Assembly (NCBI RefSeq): GCF_002999335.1
Contig: NW_020312369.1
Span: forward strand, 310,001 to 374,000
Source of the DNA: Cyclospora cayetanensis
Lineage: Eukaryota; Apicomplexa; Conoidasida; Eucoccidiorida; Eimeriidae
Reading direction: 5' to 3'
DNA: 64,000 nt
Part shown: in pieces, positions 24,950 through 36,851 of the stretch
Position numbering within the stretch: the first letter of the stretch is position 1
Layout of the letters: the number at the start of each line of letters is the position of its first letter
The notes under the pieces: model-generated
Databases searched by the model: none
Told to the model about the DNA's origin: nothing
Seen by the model: only the letters and a program-made list of their open reading frames with translations
Position numbers and translations under genes: made by a program

Positions 24950-25180
24950 GCTGCGCGTAGCTGCACCCTCTGAGCTCTCTGAGCATTCACACAGGTACTG
25001 GGAGATCACACTGAGCGCACACGCACACAGCATGCCTCTCCTTGTACCCAGCTAACTGCGCTCCCCAGTAAATAAAATATATATGAGCACACAAGCCAAT
25101 GAATGAATTCTTTGCTAATTCTTGGTTAAGCACAGCTACTACAGTAGAAAGTGTTGCAGTGTAGCTAAGCCCGCCACGGA
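24950..25180 (+). repeat. Dispersed repeat family, copy 4
   Basis: The clearest copy. Part A is GCTGCACCCTCTGAGCTCTC. Part B is ATTCTTTGCTAATTCTTGG, then AAGCACAGCTACTACAGTAG and GTGTTGCAGTGTAGCT. Confidence 0.6.
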
Positions 25181-25954
25181 CGTGCTCAGTCCTGAGCAGC
25201 TTCTTCTCAGAATTCCGCCTGACAGAAACTAATTAGGGCCTTAAAGCGCACAACGTATCACATCAGTAGTAGGGACATATATTCGCTTAGATTAATGCTG
25301 GGCAAAGTCGCCAGAAAAGTGGAAAGTGTCACTAGACCTGGTGATCATTTGAGCTCCCTGTTATCCCGCAGGGGTATGGAGATCGCAGTGCGCACATTTC
25401 CCAGGGGCAAACGTCCCTAAAATTTCACCCAGTGAATTTATATTTTAGAAACTTTTAAAGGGAAGTGGCCAAAGCGCACACACTGGGTATTCATTCTCTC
25501 GTCCGCATCCAAGCTTTCTTGCGGCTGCTGCTACGGAAGCGGCCGAGCATGCACAAGCTGGCACTCTTCATATGTATGCCACATGCATCTTAGGGTATTT
25601 ACTCCCTTTTGCTGGTCCCTAAGGCCACTTTCGAGCTGCTGGGTTACGTAGAAGAACCCCCCAAGATCCCTGTATTCCCCATGGGGGCATCAGGGTTCAG
25701 GGGTGACACTTTAGGGATTTGGATTAGGGTTCTGACTTTGTAGTCCCCTCAGCATTCTTCTGAACAAGGAAGAACGTTGAAGCAAGCGCATCTAGAAGAC
25801 CATTGCTTCTTCGACCTCTTTTATCCTTGTTCGCTAGCTTCCGTAACCGTCCCTGGTGCATGCTTTTTGCAATCGAAAATCGTCGTGCATGCTTCTCCCA
25901 TTCACCTTTTTGCTGTAAAGTCATTAGGCTGCTGCAATACCAGCTCTATGAGAA

Positions 25955-27175
25955 ATGGTGTTTGTTGGGGGGGATTCCTCAGGGGGGAAGAATGGGCGAC
26001 GCCCACAGTACCCGCCATTCTGGTTAGTGGCAAGCGTATTGCAAGACAACCAGACAAGCGAATCAATCCATTCCGGTGTGAGAAACACCTTACTTTCTCC
26101 CCGTGCACCGCTGTGCGACGAGGTCGGGCTGTTCGATGTGCCGATGGGACTCAAGTTTGGTTCTTTTGACGATCTCATCAGAGCAGTAGATGGCCTGCAG
26201 AAGCAAGATGCGGTGGTGGAGGCAGTGCTGAGGAGGGTGGAGCGCCAGGCGTTAGAAATAGATCCAGAAACCCAATTCAAGGTTATGTGGCAGCGTCATT
26301 CTTTGTCGGTTGAGCAGTACATCAGGCGATTTACTTGGGACGAATCCAAATTTCCAAAGGCCAGAGCGGTGAGGGAGAACTTAGAAGCAATCGTGCAGTC
26401 TGTGACAAAAATAGACGAAGAGGTGCGGGCTAAAGTCTCTGTTTGGCACGAAGTCAAGCAGCAAATTGCCGCTGCCTCCGGAAAGAGGGAAATTACTTCC
26501 TATGCGCACCGCGAGTTGTTTGATCTGCTAACACCCGCAGTTGTGCAGCCGGATGACTTCGTGGAAACAGAACATCTAACCACTGCCATAATGTGTGTCA
26601 CTAAAGAGGCAGAGGAGGAGTTCTTGCGGTCTTACGAAAAGCTCCATGCCTTTGTAGTGCCGAGGTCGGCAAAAAGATTCGGTGTACCCCCAGACAAAGA
26701 CGGTGCTTCTCTCTGGCGCGTGGTTTTGTTTAAGAAGGGCCTCGCCGAATTCAGAAAAGCGGCAGCGGAAAAGAAGTTTACGGTCAGGGAGTTTACGTAC
26801 AGCGAGGGAATGTACAAGGAAGTGTCGGAAAACAGGACCAAGATGATGGCCGAGCAAACAAAACACGAGGCGTTTTTGGGCCGGGTCTGTTTTGCTGCAT
26901 TTTCAGACATTTTTGTAGCGTGGGTGCACCTCAAGGCCATGCGCATCTTCTGTGAGGCTGTGCTTCGGTTTGGAGTTCCGCCAAATTTTGTGTCTTTATT
27001 CTTGAGGCCTCTTTCTGAGAGCAAAGAGAAGAAGATCTTCAAAGAACTCGACTCGCTTGTTGCCCCCTCCGGTCTCTTTGGCAACCGATTTTATGGTAAA
27101 GATGGAGCTGATACTGGGGAGGGGGAGGAGTTTTTCCCTTACGTCCTGTTGCACTTGCAGCCGTTCGGCAGCTAA
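25955..27175 (+). CDS. V-type proton ATPase subunit C
   Basis: Single-exon frame of 406 residues; the animal and yeast proteins are about 380-390. Near the N terminus, FWLVASV (22-28) matches the conserved opening FWLISAP-type strand. DVPMGLKFGSFDDLI matches the usual L-x-V-G-x-L-D-x-L segment. Later come YIRRFTWDESKFP, the conserved VVPRSAKRFG segment, VVLFKKGLAEFRKAAAEKKF with VREFTYSE, and AWVHLKAMRIFCEAVLRFG, ending in FFPYVLLHL. These are in family order along the whole length, so I am confident. Subunit C bridges peripheral stalks and stator in the V1 sector and takes part in reversible assembly of the pump on acidic organelle membranes. The ATG at 25955 gives about 20 extra residues before the conserved start, so a slightly later or spliced start is possible. 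Confidence 0.93.
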   Translation: MVFVGGDSSGGKNGRRPQYPPFWLVASVLQDNQTSESIHSGVRNTLLSPRAPLCDEVGLFDVPMGLKFGSFDDLIRAVDGLQKQDAVVEAVLRRVERQALEIDPETQFKVMWQRHSLSVEQYIRRFTWDESKFPKARAVRENLEAIVQSVTKIDEEVRAKVSVWHEVKQQIAAASGKREITSYAHRELFDLLTPAVVQPDDFVETEHLTTAIMCVTKEAEEEFLRSYEKLHAFVVPRSAKRFGVPPDKDGASLWRVVLFKKGLAEFRKAAAEKKFTVREFTYSEGMYKEVSENRTKMMAEQTKHEAFLGRVCFAAFSDIFVAWVHLKAMRIFCEAVLRFGVPPNFVSLFLRPLSESKEKKIFKELDSLVAPSGLFGNRFYGKDGADTGEGEEFFPYVLLHLQPFGS

Positions 27176-29984
27176 ACGAGCAAGTACCTGTGTACGCAAA
27201 CGGGACTAGAATAGTACGCGGCGAAAGGTATTAGAGAAGTGCGGAAGAGGAAAAGCAAGATACGCTTGAGTTGCAGACTGAATTCCCTGAGAGGAAGACG
27301 CAAAGATATTCTGCCAAGGACGACCAGGCAAAATATTAAGAGAAAGGAGAGGGGGGCGCAAGAAGGACAGTTTTTATTTCGTTCGGACGTGGGCGGGTTG
27401 GGTTGTTATCAGACGCAACAGTTGTTGAACGGGATTTATCCAGCTTCCTGTAGCGTCCATATGCCCTGACCACTAGCCTTTAACACCCAGAAACCAAGGC
27501 CCTAAATTTTGGAGGCTTTGGTGATTTTTGTTGGAGTTCCAGCTCGCGCCATCGCCTGATGTACAAGTAACAGACCAACGAGTTTCATCTATTAAGTTCT
27601 AAAGATGACCAGCGATTTTGCCACGACAGCAACCTAAGCCGAACGGTCAAAAGGGGACAGCAACTTAGAGACCGATACTGAGACAGAAGCAGGGGAACAA
27701 GCAGAACTCGACAGATGCAAGGGTATAGATATGAAGCCGCGAGCAGGCACGAGCAGCTGTACAGCTAGGTGAAAGGAGAGTAACGCAGAAGAGACTGAAG
27801 CGTTACACTAAAGGGGCAAAGGTGGTAAGACATATACTATGTGACACTGGCACTGGGGTTACAATACCTACGAATAACAGAATAATAAAGCTTTTAATAG
27901 CTGCACAGACACATGTGCGTATGCAAACGCAGAAGTAAGTATGAAGGCAAGATCACGCAAGCAGAGACGAGCTACTATGGAGACGGGCATTTACATTTTT
28001 TTATATGCGCCGGGTCTTTACTTGTCCTGTTGTACTCAATTTTGCACAGAAGATGACGCCCTAGTGCAGCAGGTATTGAAAGGGCGTTGGAGCTCTACAG
28101 ACCCCACCGGGCAAGCAGTACAAAACTAGCGTTTCTTTTTACAAACAAAGCTGCAATATAACGGGGAGTGGCGGGTATGAAGACAAGCAGCTCAAGCGAA
28201 TTGAATGGCGCTTTGCTAACGGCGTCTGTAGTTGATACCAGTACGTTGGCAGGTATATAGAACAAAGTGCTATGCTTTTGCATCTGCTGACTGCACTCTC
28301 CTGTTTATATTATAGCCGCGTCAATTTCCATTTATTTTTTGGAATGCACTCTAAATGAGAAGCCACAAACATGGTGAGCATTAACGCGGTTGGAAGGTGT
28401 CCATGCACCACAACCGATTGGCTTATTATCATGTGTCAGTGAATGTATGTATCGCATCCTGTACAAAGGTATGTTAGAGGATTACACAAACCTCAAATTT
28501 CGTTAATATGTGGAGGATGATGCATTGCTGTAGTACACAGCTTCTTCAGATAGTCGTCCGAAAGATAGCATCCCTTGCCAGGTAATTTTTCAATATGGAC
28601 GGGCCCATTTACCAAAATCGAGAATCTTTTTAATTTTGCCTTCTTAGTGACTGCAGAGACCCATGTAGAAGGATGAACTATGGATGTGAGATAAGATACA
28701 TTTAAGAGGGCTTTATGCCGGTAGTCCGCATATAAACCTTTCACATCATGCTTTTTGGAGGTATCGAGGCAGATAGAAAAACAGGAAAAGGCTTTTGGGT
28801 CCGAAAAATCGGGCAAGTGAGACATTATAGCGAGTACCGAGACTTGGGTTACAGTGACATCAGAAAAACGAAGCATATCGAAACAAGGAATTAGAGATTT
28901 AAAAGTGACGGTAGATTCAGGCACGCTGACGAAGTAGCTCTAGTTGAGCAATCTGACTGACTGTTTCTTTTTTTGCAATGTATGAACATAGCAAGTCTAT
29001 ATAATTGCTGAAAGTGCCACTTTCCTCTGCGGTTCTACGACTCTTAGTGTGCTAGCATTAACGAGCTTGTGGCTAGGTGCAGATACACAAGTACACAGGC
29101 GAAACTCGATGGAGAAGGGCAACCACGTTGTTGCGTTAGGGAGCTTACCGAAACTACCATCTTCAAAGAGTTGTCGCAAGGAACGAGAAACAGAAAAATT
29201 GCACTGTTTTCGAGATCACGAGCGGACTGAGATCACTCCTTAATTTCGGTTGCTTGCCTGTGTTGTAGAAAAGCAATCGATTAAGCCAACCAGCAGGACG
29301 TGAAACTTTAGCAGACTTAGGAAATAATTATACAGGAAATGCCCCGTTTTCTGCTAGCTGATCATTTGGCCCTGAAATCGCCCACGAGAGGATGAATTGA
29401 ACTTTTCGCACATCGCCTCCCGTGCGTCATGCCATTCCATTAGGGCATTGACAAAATATTGCAACACCCTCAGACTCTGAAGGATTCTTGTAGAAATATT
29501 TCAGGTCAATGCTGATTCTAAGCTCAGGTAGCGGCAGTCTTCAGCAGGCGGGTATAATAATTTGTTTCCTCCCTCCCCCCAAAAGTTACAAGTCCAGCTG
29601 CAAAGTTGGAAAATGCTGGGCCTGGACGACCCTTGGGGCATTGATTCCCCGCAATAAAACAAAAAGAGTCTAAATCCATTGCAAATATCGTTTCTAGTAA
29701 ATCTGGCACAGATTTCGTTGCATTTGCCTAACCTTTTCAAGCGTTTTTCGTCGCGAGCGAAGGATGCAGTGGCTCTCGGGTCAGGGTTTTTACTGACCAG
29801 CCAACGGTAATTGCATACCACGTGTTGGTGGGCATCTCTACCGATAGCATTAGCAGAAGACGTCATGAAACGAGTAGCTAATTGCATTATATCTGCTGTC
29901 TTGAACGATAAATCACTCCACGGAGCAATTTTCTTCACTTTTGGCTCCCCTGTTTTCGGTCTTTGCGACTCGGGCAGGAATCAA
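27176..29984. other. Intergenic, no gene supported
   Basis: Between V-ATPase subunit C and the isomerase gene. The only sizeable frame is a 143-residue minus-strand one (listed separately). The sequence is AT-richer and lacks GGGGCCCC runs. The last few hundred bases before 29985 are presumably promoter and 5' UTR of the isomerase gene, but no element is recognisable. Confidence 0.5.
28493..28924 (-). CDS. Unrecognised 143-residue open frame
   Basis: An isolated minus-strand ATG-started frame with balanced amino-acid use, including HKALLNVSYLTSIVHPSTW and CYLSDDYLKKL. No domain, signal peptide or membrane segment is seen, and no neighbouring exons were found with compatible splice sites. It could be a chance frame, a fragment of a decayed element, or one exon of a gene I cannot assemble. 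Confidence 0.15.
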   Translation of the reverse strand: MPESTVTFKSLIPCFDMLRFSDVTVTQVSVLAIMSHLPDFSDPKAFSCFSICLDTSKKHDVKGLYADYRHKALLNVSYLTSIVHPSTWVSAVTKKAKLKRFSILVNGPVHIEKLPGKGCYLSDDYLKKLCTTAMHHPPHINEI

Positions 29985-32249
29985 ATGGATTACCCCAAGC
30001 TACTCGGTCCCTCAAAGGAAGGGGTCTTTACAATTCATTTAGGGAATTCGGAAAATAGAATTGACTTCGAGTATATTGAAAGAATGCACGAACTCCTTGA
30101 AAAGATTGGTGGGCAATCGCAGACATGTGCTCAGCAAGATAGATCCAGTTGAACGCAAACATGCAAAACTATTATTTTCCCTGCTAAGAAATTTCTCTTG
30201 CTATTTCCAGAGGCAACAGAGGGACCCACTGCATGCGTATTGGGTGGAGACGGGAAGTTTTTTAGCAATGGATTAAACATCGACATGCTGATGGCCAAGC
30301 CGAAGGAGCTCATTGGGTCATTTCAAAGACGTAAAAAGCGCACAGAAACCACAAACTATAATCTGAATCCCATGAAGTATGTAGCCAGTATCACAGACAT
30401 CAATACACAGCACAAGTACTGCAAATAAATCTGCATAACGCAGAGTAGCAGACTATTGTACCTAAATTTACACTGCTCACACCTGCCAATTCAATGCCTT
30501 GCTTTTGTTCTATTTGTGTGCCAGTCCTCAGCCGCTTACTGTCCTTTCCTGTTCCGGTTGTTGCGGCTGTAAACGGCCATGCGGTATGTTCTTTCACAGC
30601 ATAGCCTTATATCTATCTGCATCCTCGGTGTAAGAGCCATGCATGTTTGTTGTTCCTCTTCCTATGATTCGAGGGGAACGCTCTTTACCCATAACTTTTC
30701 CTATGATTCTGCCATTTGTGATTGTGGCGCAGTTTGGAGGAGGCGCAATGATTGCACTGGTGTGCGATTTTAGAGTCATGAGCAAAAGCAGGGGCTTCCT
30801 GTGTATGAATGAAGTGGATATTGGACTACCCCTAACACCAGGTAACTTCCCTTCAAAAAAGCCTTTTTACTTACTCTTTCACTTAGACTTTAGAGAAGTC
30901 TTGGCTGTACGGGTATATCAGCAGCGGGCAGCGACAGAAGCTGTTTAAGCAGCAGCGAGGACGCTGGCAACAGGCACGCGCGCAGCACGGACATCGAGAG
31001 GAAGACGTATACGCCGATATTTGGCAGATAAGAACTTTTAGTATAACATCCTGGACTGGTGATCTAGGCAGGGAAAGAAGGGATAGCAGGAACAGCAGAC
31101 GGTCCTTGCAACTTTCATGGAATGCGAGAGACCTCCCGTATGCTGTTATGCATAGGAATGTGCGCGGTGGCGAAGAGCAAATTGGACAGGAGTTTATGGA
31201 CTCCCACCATTTTAGGTGCGAAAAGGTGGGGAGGAGAAGAATGCCTAAGAAACCGCATTGTTGATCTGACCTGTGACCCAGGTACCACTTCACCCTGATC
31301 GCTTTCCTGCTCCCTAAACACTAATCCTTTCGAGGAAAGCACTATTACTTTCACGTCTGAAAAAATCCTTCTACACTTAAAAAAGCCCCCACCCTTAGCT
31401 GCCTGAATTCGCGACTGATTGAGCAGCATGTGATGAATTGTCGACAAATCCAGACTACAGAACTTACGGGCTTACAGCTAACTAGCTCTTACGCACAGAG
31501 GCTGGCGTTACTGAATCAGAGCTGAAGGCTCAAGATTTAGGCTATGCGTGCTTTGCTGGTGCCTACCCAGGGGAAGTGTTGGCACAGGCGCAGGCCCTTG
31601 CTCGGAAGGCGGCTCCAAAGGGAGCGACGAAAGCAATTTATCGGTAAGTTGTATTCAAGCCTACAGATAATTAGTAACAAATTGTTAAGTATTCTCAAAG
31701 GTAATGAGACTGATTACGCAGCTTGAGGCATTGGAATACGTGTCGAGAAGAGGCAGAGGAGAGGGCAGGAGCAAAATTACCTAGAGAGAGAAACGATAAA
31801 AAATCTTTGGCATGTGAAGGCCCTTGCCGTTCAGCATTGCTCACCTATAGGCTAATAGAGCTTTGTGTTTCTTCTAATGGCACATTAAGTAGCAGATTTT
31901 GAAACCGATTAGAAGCCGCATCTGTTCTTCGACCCTTCCCCCGTTTTCTGGTTCATTTTCACTTTGCATCGTGATTTCTTCACTGCAGCTGCTTTTAACT
32001 AACTTCGCTATTTGATAATGATTTCCGTTTGTTCGTTGCTGCTTAAGGCTCATGTTTTTTTCCCATTTAAATTTAGTCCTGGCGAAATCCTTTTTATGTC
32101 GCCGAGTGCTTGAGTTTTGTCTGCATATGTTCTTCCCCAGGGGTTTGAAGGAAGAAATGTATGGGGAGGAGATTCGTCTCCTTTCCTCTGGACTCGGCAG
32201 TGCCACCCAGCAGTTGACCATCCAAATTAAGAATCTCTCAAAAATGTAA
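29985..32249 (+). CDS. Enoyl-CoA delta-isomerase-like crotonase, SKM C terminus
   Basis: Seven exons: 29985-30108, 30211-30330, 30525-30583, 30733-30841, 31156-31281, 31499-31643, 32141-32249. All introns are GT-AG with consistent phase, giving 263 residues, the normal crotonase length. Crotonase signatures are in order: KFFSNGLNIDML (57-68, first oxyanion-hole loop), VAAVNGHAFGGGAMIALVCD (second oxyanion loop), FLCMNEVDIGLPL, then LGAKRWGGEE-LRNRIVD. Where enoyl-CoA hydratases have a first catalytic Glu (GGGCE) this protein has Met107. The second Glu (E128 in NEV) is kept. That single-Glu arrangement is typical of delta3,delta2-enoyl-CoA isomerases, which shift double bonds so unsaturated fatty acids can enter beta-oxidation. 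The last three residues, SKM, fit a type 1 peroxisomal targeting signal, as in peroxisomal isomerases ending SKL. Subcellular site is inference. Confidence 0.85.
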
Positions 32250-34461
32250 AAGAGAAGCACTACTTTTTGTGGTTTAATCACATTTAGAATTGCAGTTATG
32301 AGTACTTGCAAGCTCCGCCACCCTTACAAATCAAGTGTCATACCTTCTCATTTGCTTGTATACTCCATCAAGTACTCAGGTATAAGTACACTCTGAAGCG
32401 GCTGCTTAAAAAGCTGACGGTGTGCCAGTGGAGCTAGGGGAAATTCAGTGACCAACTTGACCTTATAGGAGGCCTTAACCCGTGTAAGCTCGTGCAGTTG
32501 CTTCTCATGAGACATTCTGGCTGCGGTCCGGTTTTTTCTGAGGACTGCTGATCACAAAATTTCGTCTTTCACACCACTAAATATTCAAAACTTTTAGAAT
32601 ATAGATACAAGGCCACAAGCCAATAATTGAATGTGTACGAAAGTACTTGAGAATCTCTCTAGGCACATACTGGATTTCCAATGTTTCAGCACCTCCGAAA
32701 ACTGCGTGGACGTTCTTATGTGTTTGATCTTTGCATACATGCATCGAAACATCTACAAATGCAACAAGCTCAACTTTTGATAACCAACGGACAGTATGAA
32801 AAACAAAGACCATGATACGTAGTCCGGCTGTTTCAATCGCAGTAAGCTTGAACAATCGACAAAGTGTGGTGATCTAAGACCATATCGCGTAAGGTGCTTA
32901 GTCTTGTTTGTGGGGCTCCTGCATTAGTCTACATGCTTCGGGGATTGGGGCTGCAGAGACAGTACGTCCGGTCACAGGTTTCCCAGCCTGCCATGTTGAG
33001 AAGCTGCATCAAAAGCGTGTACAGATCAGCTTCTACATGTATATCAGGGTACAACAAAATCATATGGAACCAAATCATATGCTGGCAGGGACTGAGTTGG
33101 AACAGTTCCCTTCCTGTTTCACTGTGAGCAAACGAAGTCCAAGTTGAGAGATGCTGCATAACCCAGATGTGAAAATTGTTTTGCTAATGTATTTCAGCGC
33201 AAGCCGCATTGGAGGGGGTCCTGAGTGAATAAAGACCTGCCTTGTGACACAGCTTGTGCCGTTGCAAGGCAAGTGACAAAGAGAAATAAAACATATTATT
33301 CAAAGAATAACGGAAACTCGCGTTGCTTGGTGGTTCCCCTTATTCCGTTTCATGACTAACGCACGCCTACTACTATAAATCGAAGCAAAAGGTTAATCCA
33401 TTCGATATGGGTATAAACAAATCTATCAATTCAAGCACGCAAGTTTGTTCTAGCGATGTGTAGAGGAAACGAAGTCCAGGACACGAAGGGATCGACACAA
33501 ACCCTCAGTCTCCATAACTAATAGATATTCTTAGTACTTGCACCAATGAAAGAGAATAACACTCACTCTATCCGTAGCTTGCCCATTAAGTGCTCCAGCA
33601 CACGTCACATGCAGCCCCAGGTGCTGAAGTGTAGGCTTCTTTTGTTTCATGTATCACGTTTATCCCTAGTCTAGGCCAAGCTAAGGAAAAGAGGTGAATT
33701 TTATATGAAACTTAATAGATTATCTAATTGTATTTACGAGGCCTTTGTTTCTCGCCTGTTCCTGCTTTTCCTGTACACAGGGGCCCCCTCCTCGTACGCC
33801 TTACGCAGAACAAGCTTCCTGTACACAAATCTGCGCTTGTGTGTTTCATTCCTCAGCGAAAGGAAAAAAGTTATGCCACCTCATTCTCTTTGTCGGCTTT
33901 CTTCTCTTCCCGTTGTCGTGCTGGATCATTTTTCTCACATGTCTTCGTGCTTTGCCCTCAACCAGCTCTTCTTTTCCCTTTGTTCTTCTTTTTCTCCCTG
34001 ATGGGCAACTCTCTTGTTTTGGTAATGGTGCCAGAGTTCATTACAAGAGCAGCTTCCTTCAGCTAAAATCGTTGCACTTCGCACTGTGCTCTAATCTTCA
34101 CGCAGTGCCTGCATCCTGTGTGTATCTGCGCTTCCTATTTCTTTCCCTATGCGTTCCTCTCTATTGTTTTACTCCACTGTATTGCTCTCATAGCACACAT
34201 TTATCTTTCGCGATTGTGCCCAATTCATTTTTGGCCCTTACCCTTTGCCTTGACCGTATACCCGGACGGGAGAGAAGCGGAAGGGAACTGGCGGCTTCAT
34301 CTCCTCCTTCCTTCTTTCATTCCTTAAACAGTTAGTTGCTTTGTCGCGTTTTCCCTCTTTCGTATCCTATTTTCTCGCTAGCTTTATTACGTCTTGTGCT
34401 ACTCACAGAGCATCTTTCCCCTCCTGTCAGGGTATCCACGCTCCGGTTGCTTGTTGCTGCG
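32250..34461. other. Intergenic with a pyrimidine-rich block
   Basis: No gene supported. It contains a possible retroelement RNase H fragment (32577-32855, minus). From about 33745 to 34455 there is a long C/T-rich block on the plus strand just upstream of the next gene. That block gives a 196-residue plus-strand frame which is compositionally biased to Ser, Leu, Phe and Cys and is not convincing as protein. It is more likely promoter and 5' UTR. Confidence 0.5.
32577..32860 (-). mobile_element. Possible copia-type RNase H fragment
   Basis: A 92-residue minus-strand frame contains VRWLSKVELVAFVDVSMHVC, then KDQTHKNVHAVFGGAETLE. This resembles the start of RNase H in copia-type polyproteins, where a F-V-D-A-S motif is followed about 12 residues later by H-T-G and a Gly-Gly turn. 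The Thr-Gly part is lost here. The similarity is by eye over about 40 residues, without supporting neighbours in frame. Confidence 0.35.
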
Positions 34462-34967
34462 ATGGGGTTCGATCGTTATCGGAGGGAGGATTCTTCACAT
34501 CCCAATTATCGGTTTTTCCCCAATAGATCACGAGCCCAAACGAGGATCCTCTCGTGGGCTTGCCTGGGTGTTGGTTGTTTTCTCACGATCTTCTTCCTAA
34601 AAACATTCGAGCAAAACAACGAAAGGCTTAAAGAATATTACCAGCAACTTGCTACCAAAAATCCGCACGCCACAGCACAGGCCCAGGTAAACAGGGGATA
34701 GTATACGATACGGGAGCGTGAGACGGAAGGCAGAAAAAAGCGCTGTCCCTATGTGTTAAGATCAGCAAGCTGCTCACGCCCCTCAACCCACTAGCGCTGC
34801 ATAAGCACGTGACATGCATCTCGCGTCGATTCTTTGTTGTGCTTGCTCAGGTGGATGCTCAGAACAACCGTCTGACAGAAATTTTCTATAAGGCCCGCAG
34901 AGCAGATCTCAATCTTCCGCGAAGGCCCAGGGTCCCTCTGAACATAGAAGACGAGGACACACAGTAA
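34462..34967 (+). CDS. Small single-pass membrane protein, two exons
   Basis: Exons 34462-34686 and 34851-34967, joined across a 164-bp GT-AG intron in phase 0, give 113 residues. The N terminus is basic and polar (MGFDRYRREDSSHPNYRFF). A hydrophobic helix covers residues about 29-46 (ILSWACLGVGCFLTIFFL). A charged helix follows (EQNNERLKEYYQQL), then an Arg/Pro-rich segment and an acidic end (NIEDEDTQ). This size, a single helix and no signal peptide resemble small accessory subunits of mitochondrial inner-membrane complexes in coccidia, but I recognise no specific family, so that is only a suggestion. The start ATG follows the pyrimidine-rich block directly. Confidence 0.75.
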
Positions 34968-36851
34968 AGGGCCTTAGTTATGGGCGGGTCAAGTGAAGAG
35001 GGTATTGGAGTTTCCTAAAGAAATTGGGGATTCCAAAGTTGACACTCAAGCCCCCTGGTCGCTTCTCAGCGCAGAGTTTCCATGGACGACATTGGGGCCC
35101 TTTTCGGCGGTAGAGAAGGCCCATGCGGTCGTGCGGGATCGTTTGTAAAAGGCACAGGGCCTTCAGTCACACTTAGGGACGGTTTTCCGAGACGTTAAGT
35201 GCTCATATCAACAACTGACGTGGGACCCGGAGGCCACCCTATAACAGGCTTAGTTTTTTGTGCAAATCTGAAGGGAGCTCCCCTTTGGCGGCTGCCTACA
35301 GGTCAGGAGAGTGCCTCTTGAAGATAGAACTTTAATTGCGTTTATCCATCAAAATTCTTTCCAGGAAGCATATAAGATCACAGCAAACGAAAATGTGGCG
35401 TATATATTATATCACAAAATCGCGTGCACATGTCATTATTAGAGCCGTCTGTAACGGTGCTTGCTTGCCCCTTTGAAGCATCCACACCCAATACCAATCA
35501 CCTTTACGCCTCAGCACTGCCAAAACACTCCAACCGCAACGTCTGTGCACTGGCGGCGCCCTCTTACTGAGTGAGTTCCAGGTAATGCCGTTTTGGGCAG
35601 AAGAAGCGAACTTTCAAAGTGAAGGACAGTCAGCTACGCACATGACATCCCAGGAGGGTTAGCGCAGCCACAAATTCATGCTACCTGTTGCGTCAGCTAC
35701 TTTTTAAATTGGTTAACTGTGCTTTGTTCAGCGGTGATGCATGCATATATGCGTTCACCAGTACCACATATCTTGTGAGGCGCACTACAAAGAAGGAAGT
35801 CCTGCTGGATGACAAAACCTGAAATCTGAGCAGCCGTGGACAGGAACATAGAATGGGCCCTCTCCATTTCTGTAAACTGCTTATTCTTCCAGAAAATATA
35901 GAGCACTACAGCTGTACCGTACCTTATTCATATGCAGACTCATGCCCTTTGCATCCTTGAAGGGAAATGCACTACCTAGCCCCTACCCTATCGCCCAAAA
36001 GGATCATGATCTCTTAGTACGACTCCTTCTGGCAGCTAGTGAGCCTATATTGGCTAGATGGGGCAGAAAAGGCAGCTAGGTGCTCCTATGGCAGTGATCA
36101 GACCGTATTTTGTAAAACGATTACATGGGAGCTGACTGTCGAGATAGATCGTTTCTTCATGGAAGACCGCTTCTGGCTGCAAAGCACAGAGTGGGATCGT
36201 ATTTCTGTAGTAGTTTTTGTTCAATAGGAGGCCTTTGGTGGGTTCTACTTTCGGTTTTTGTGTATTGCTAGGCTCTGTGTACGATTGGTCTGTAATGGAC
36301 TTCCGAATGGTCATCATTTCAGCCCTATTTTTCGTTTCTTCTTACTTCATCCTTATGCTGCAATGCAACTTTGGACTATCTAGATACAGTTATCCTATTT
36401 TGTACACTCTATTTTGTGGTAAAGGGGAAAATGCATGCCATTAGGTCTGCTTTCTTGCAGCTACCAGCCCCAAAGGCGCTCGTGCTGCTACTTCAGTCAT
36501 GCGGGCCTCTGAGCAACGTGGCACAGTGACTTGAATCCTCCATATATCCTCTGATCAAGAGGTCTTCCAGCCTCTGCCACAGTCGCTAACACAAAGCGAC
36601 ACAGAGAGACCCCTGTTTCCTTAGGGATCCCCCAGCGCACACGACCGTCGCGGCTGCGTTGTTGCTGATGCAAGAAGCCTGCACATCTCTCAATAGCTGA
36701 ATTTGGAGCATAGTAAAGAGCTCATCTGCTATACTCAACTGAGGCTGGTATCTTTCCCCTCTTCGGCTGGATCTGCCTACCCAGTCGCTGGCCCGTGCGA
36801 AGGCGACGCTTAGAGCTGCTTCCAAATCCTTACGGTTTAGGCGTAGGCGTG
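34968..36851. other. Intergenic, nothing recognised
   Basis: Holds the 3' flank of the small membrane-protein gene and the upstream region of the exportin-like gene. Short open frames only. No repeat shared with other parts of the window was noticed. Confidence 0.5.

Larger units (their letters stand above)
23761..25954. other. Gene-poor segment with two dispersed repeats
   Basis: No gene supported. Contains dispersed-repeat copies at 24000-24190 and 24950-25180. A short stretch near 25685-25735 has several AGGGTT/TTTAGGG-like heptamers, but they are not in tandem. The final 150 bases are presumably upstream of the V-ATPase gene. Confidence 0.5.

Noticed and set aside
25685..25735. Telomere-like AGGGTT/TTTAGGG heptamers
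   Set aside because: They are few, irregularly spaced and not tandem, so not evidence of an internal telomere tract.
33745..34335. 196-residue plus-strand open frame
   Set aside because: It is a by-product of a C/T-rich block. Composition is extreme, no domain is seen, and several overlapping frames look alike.
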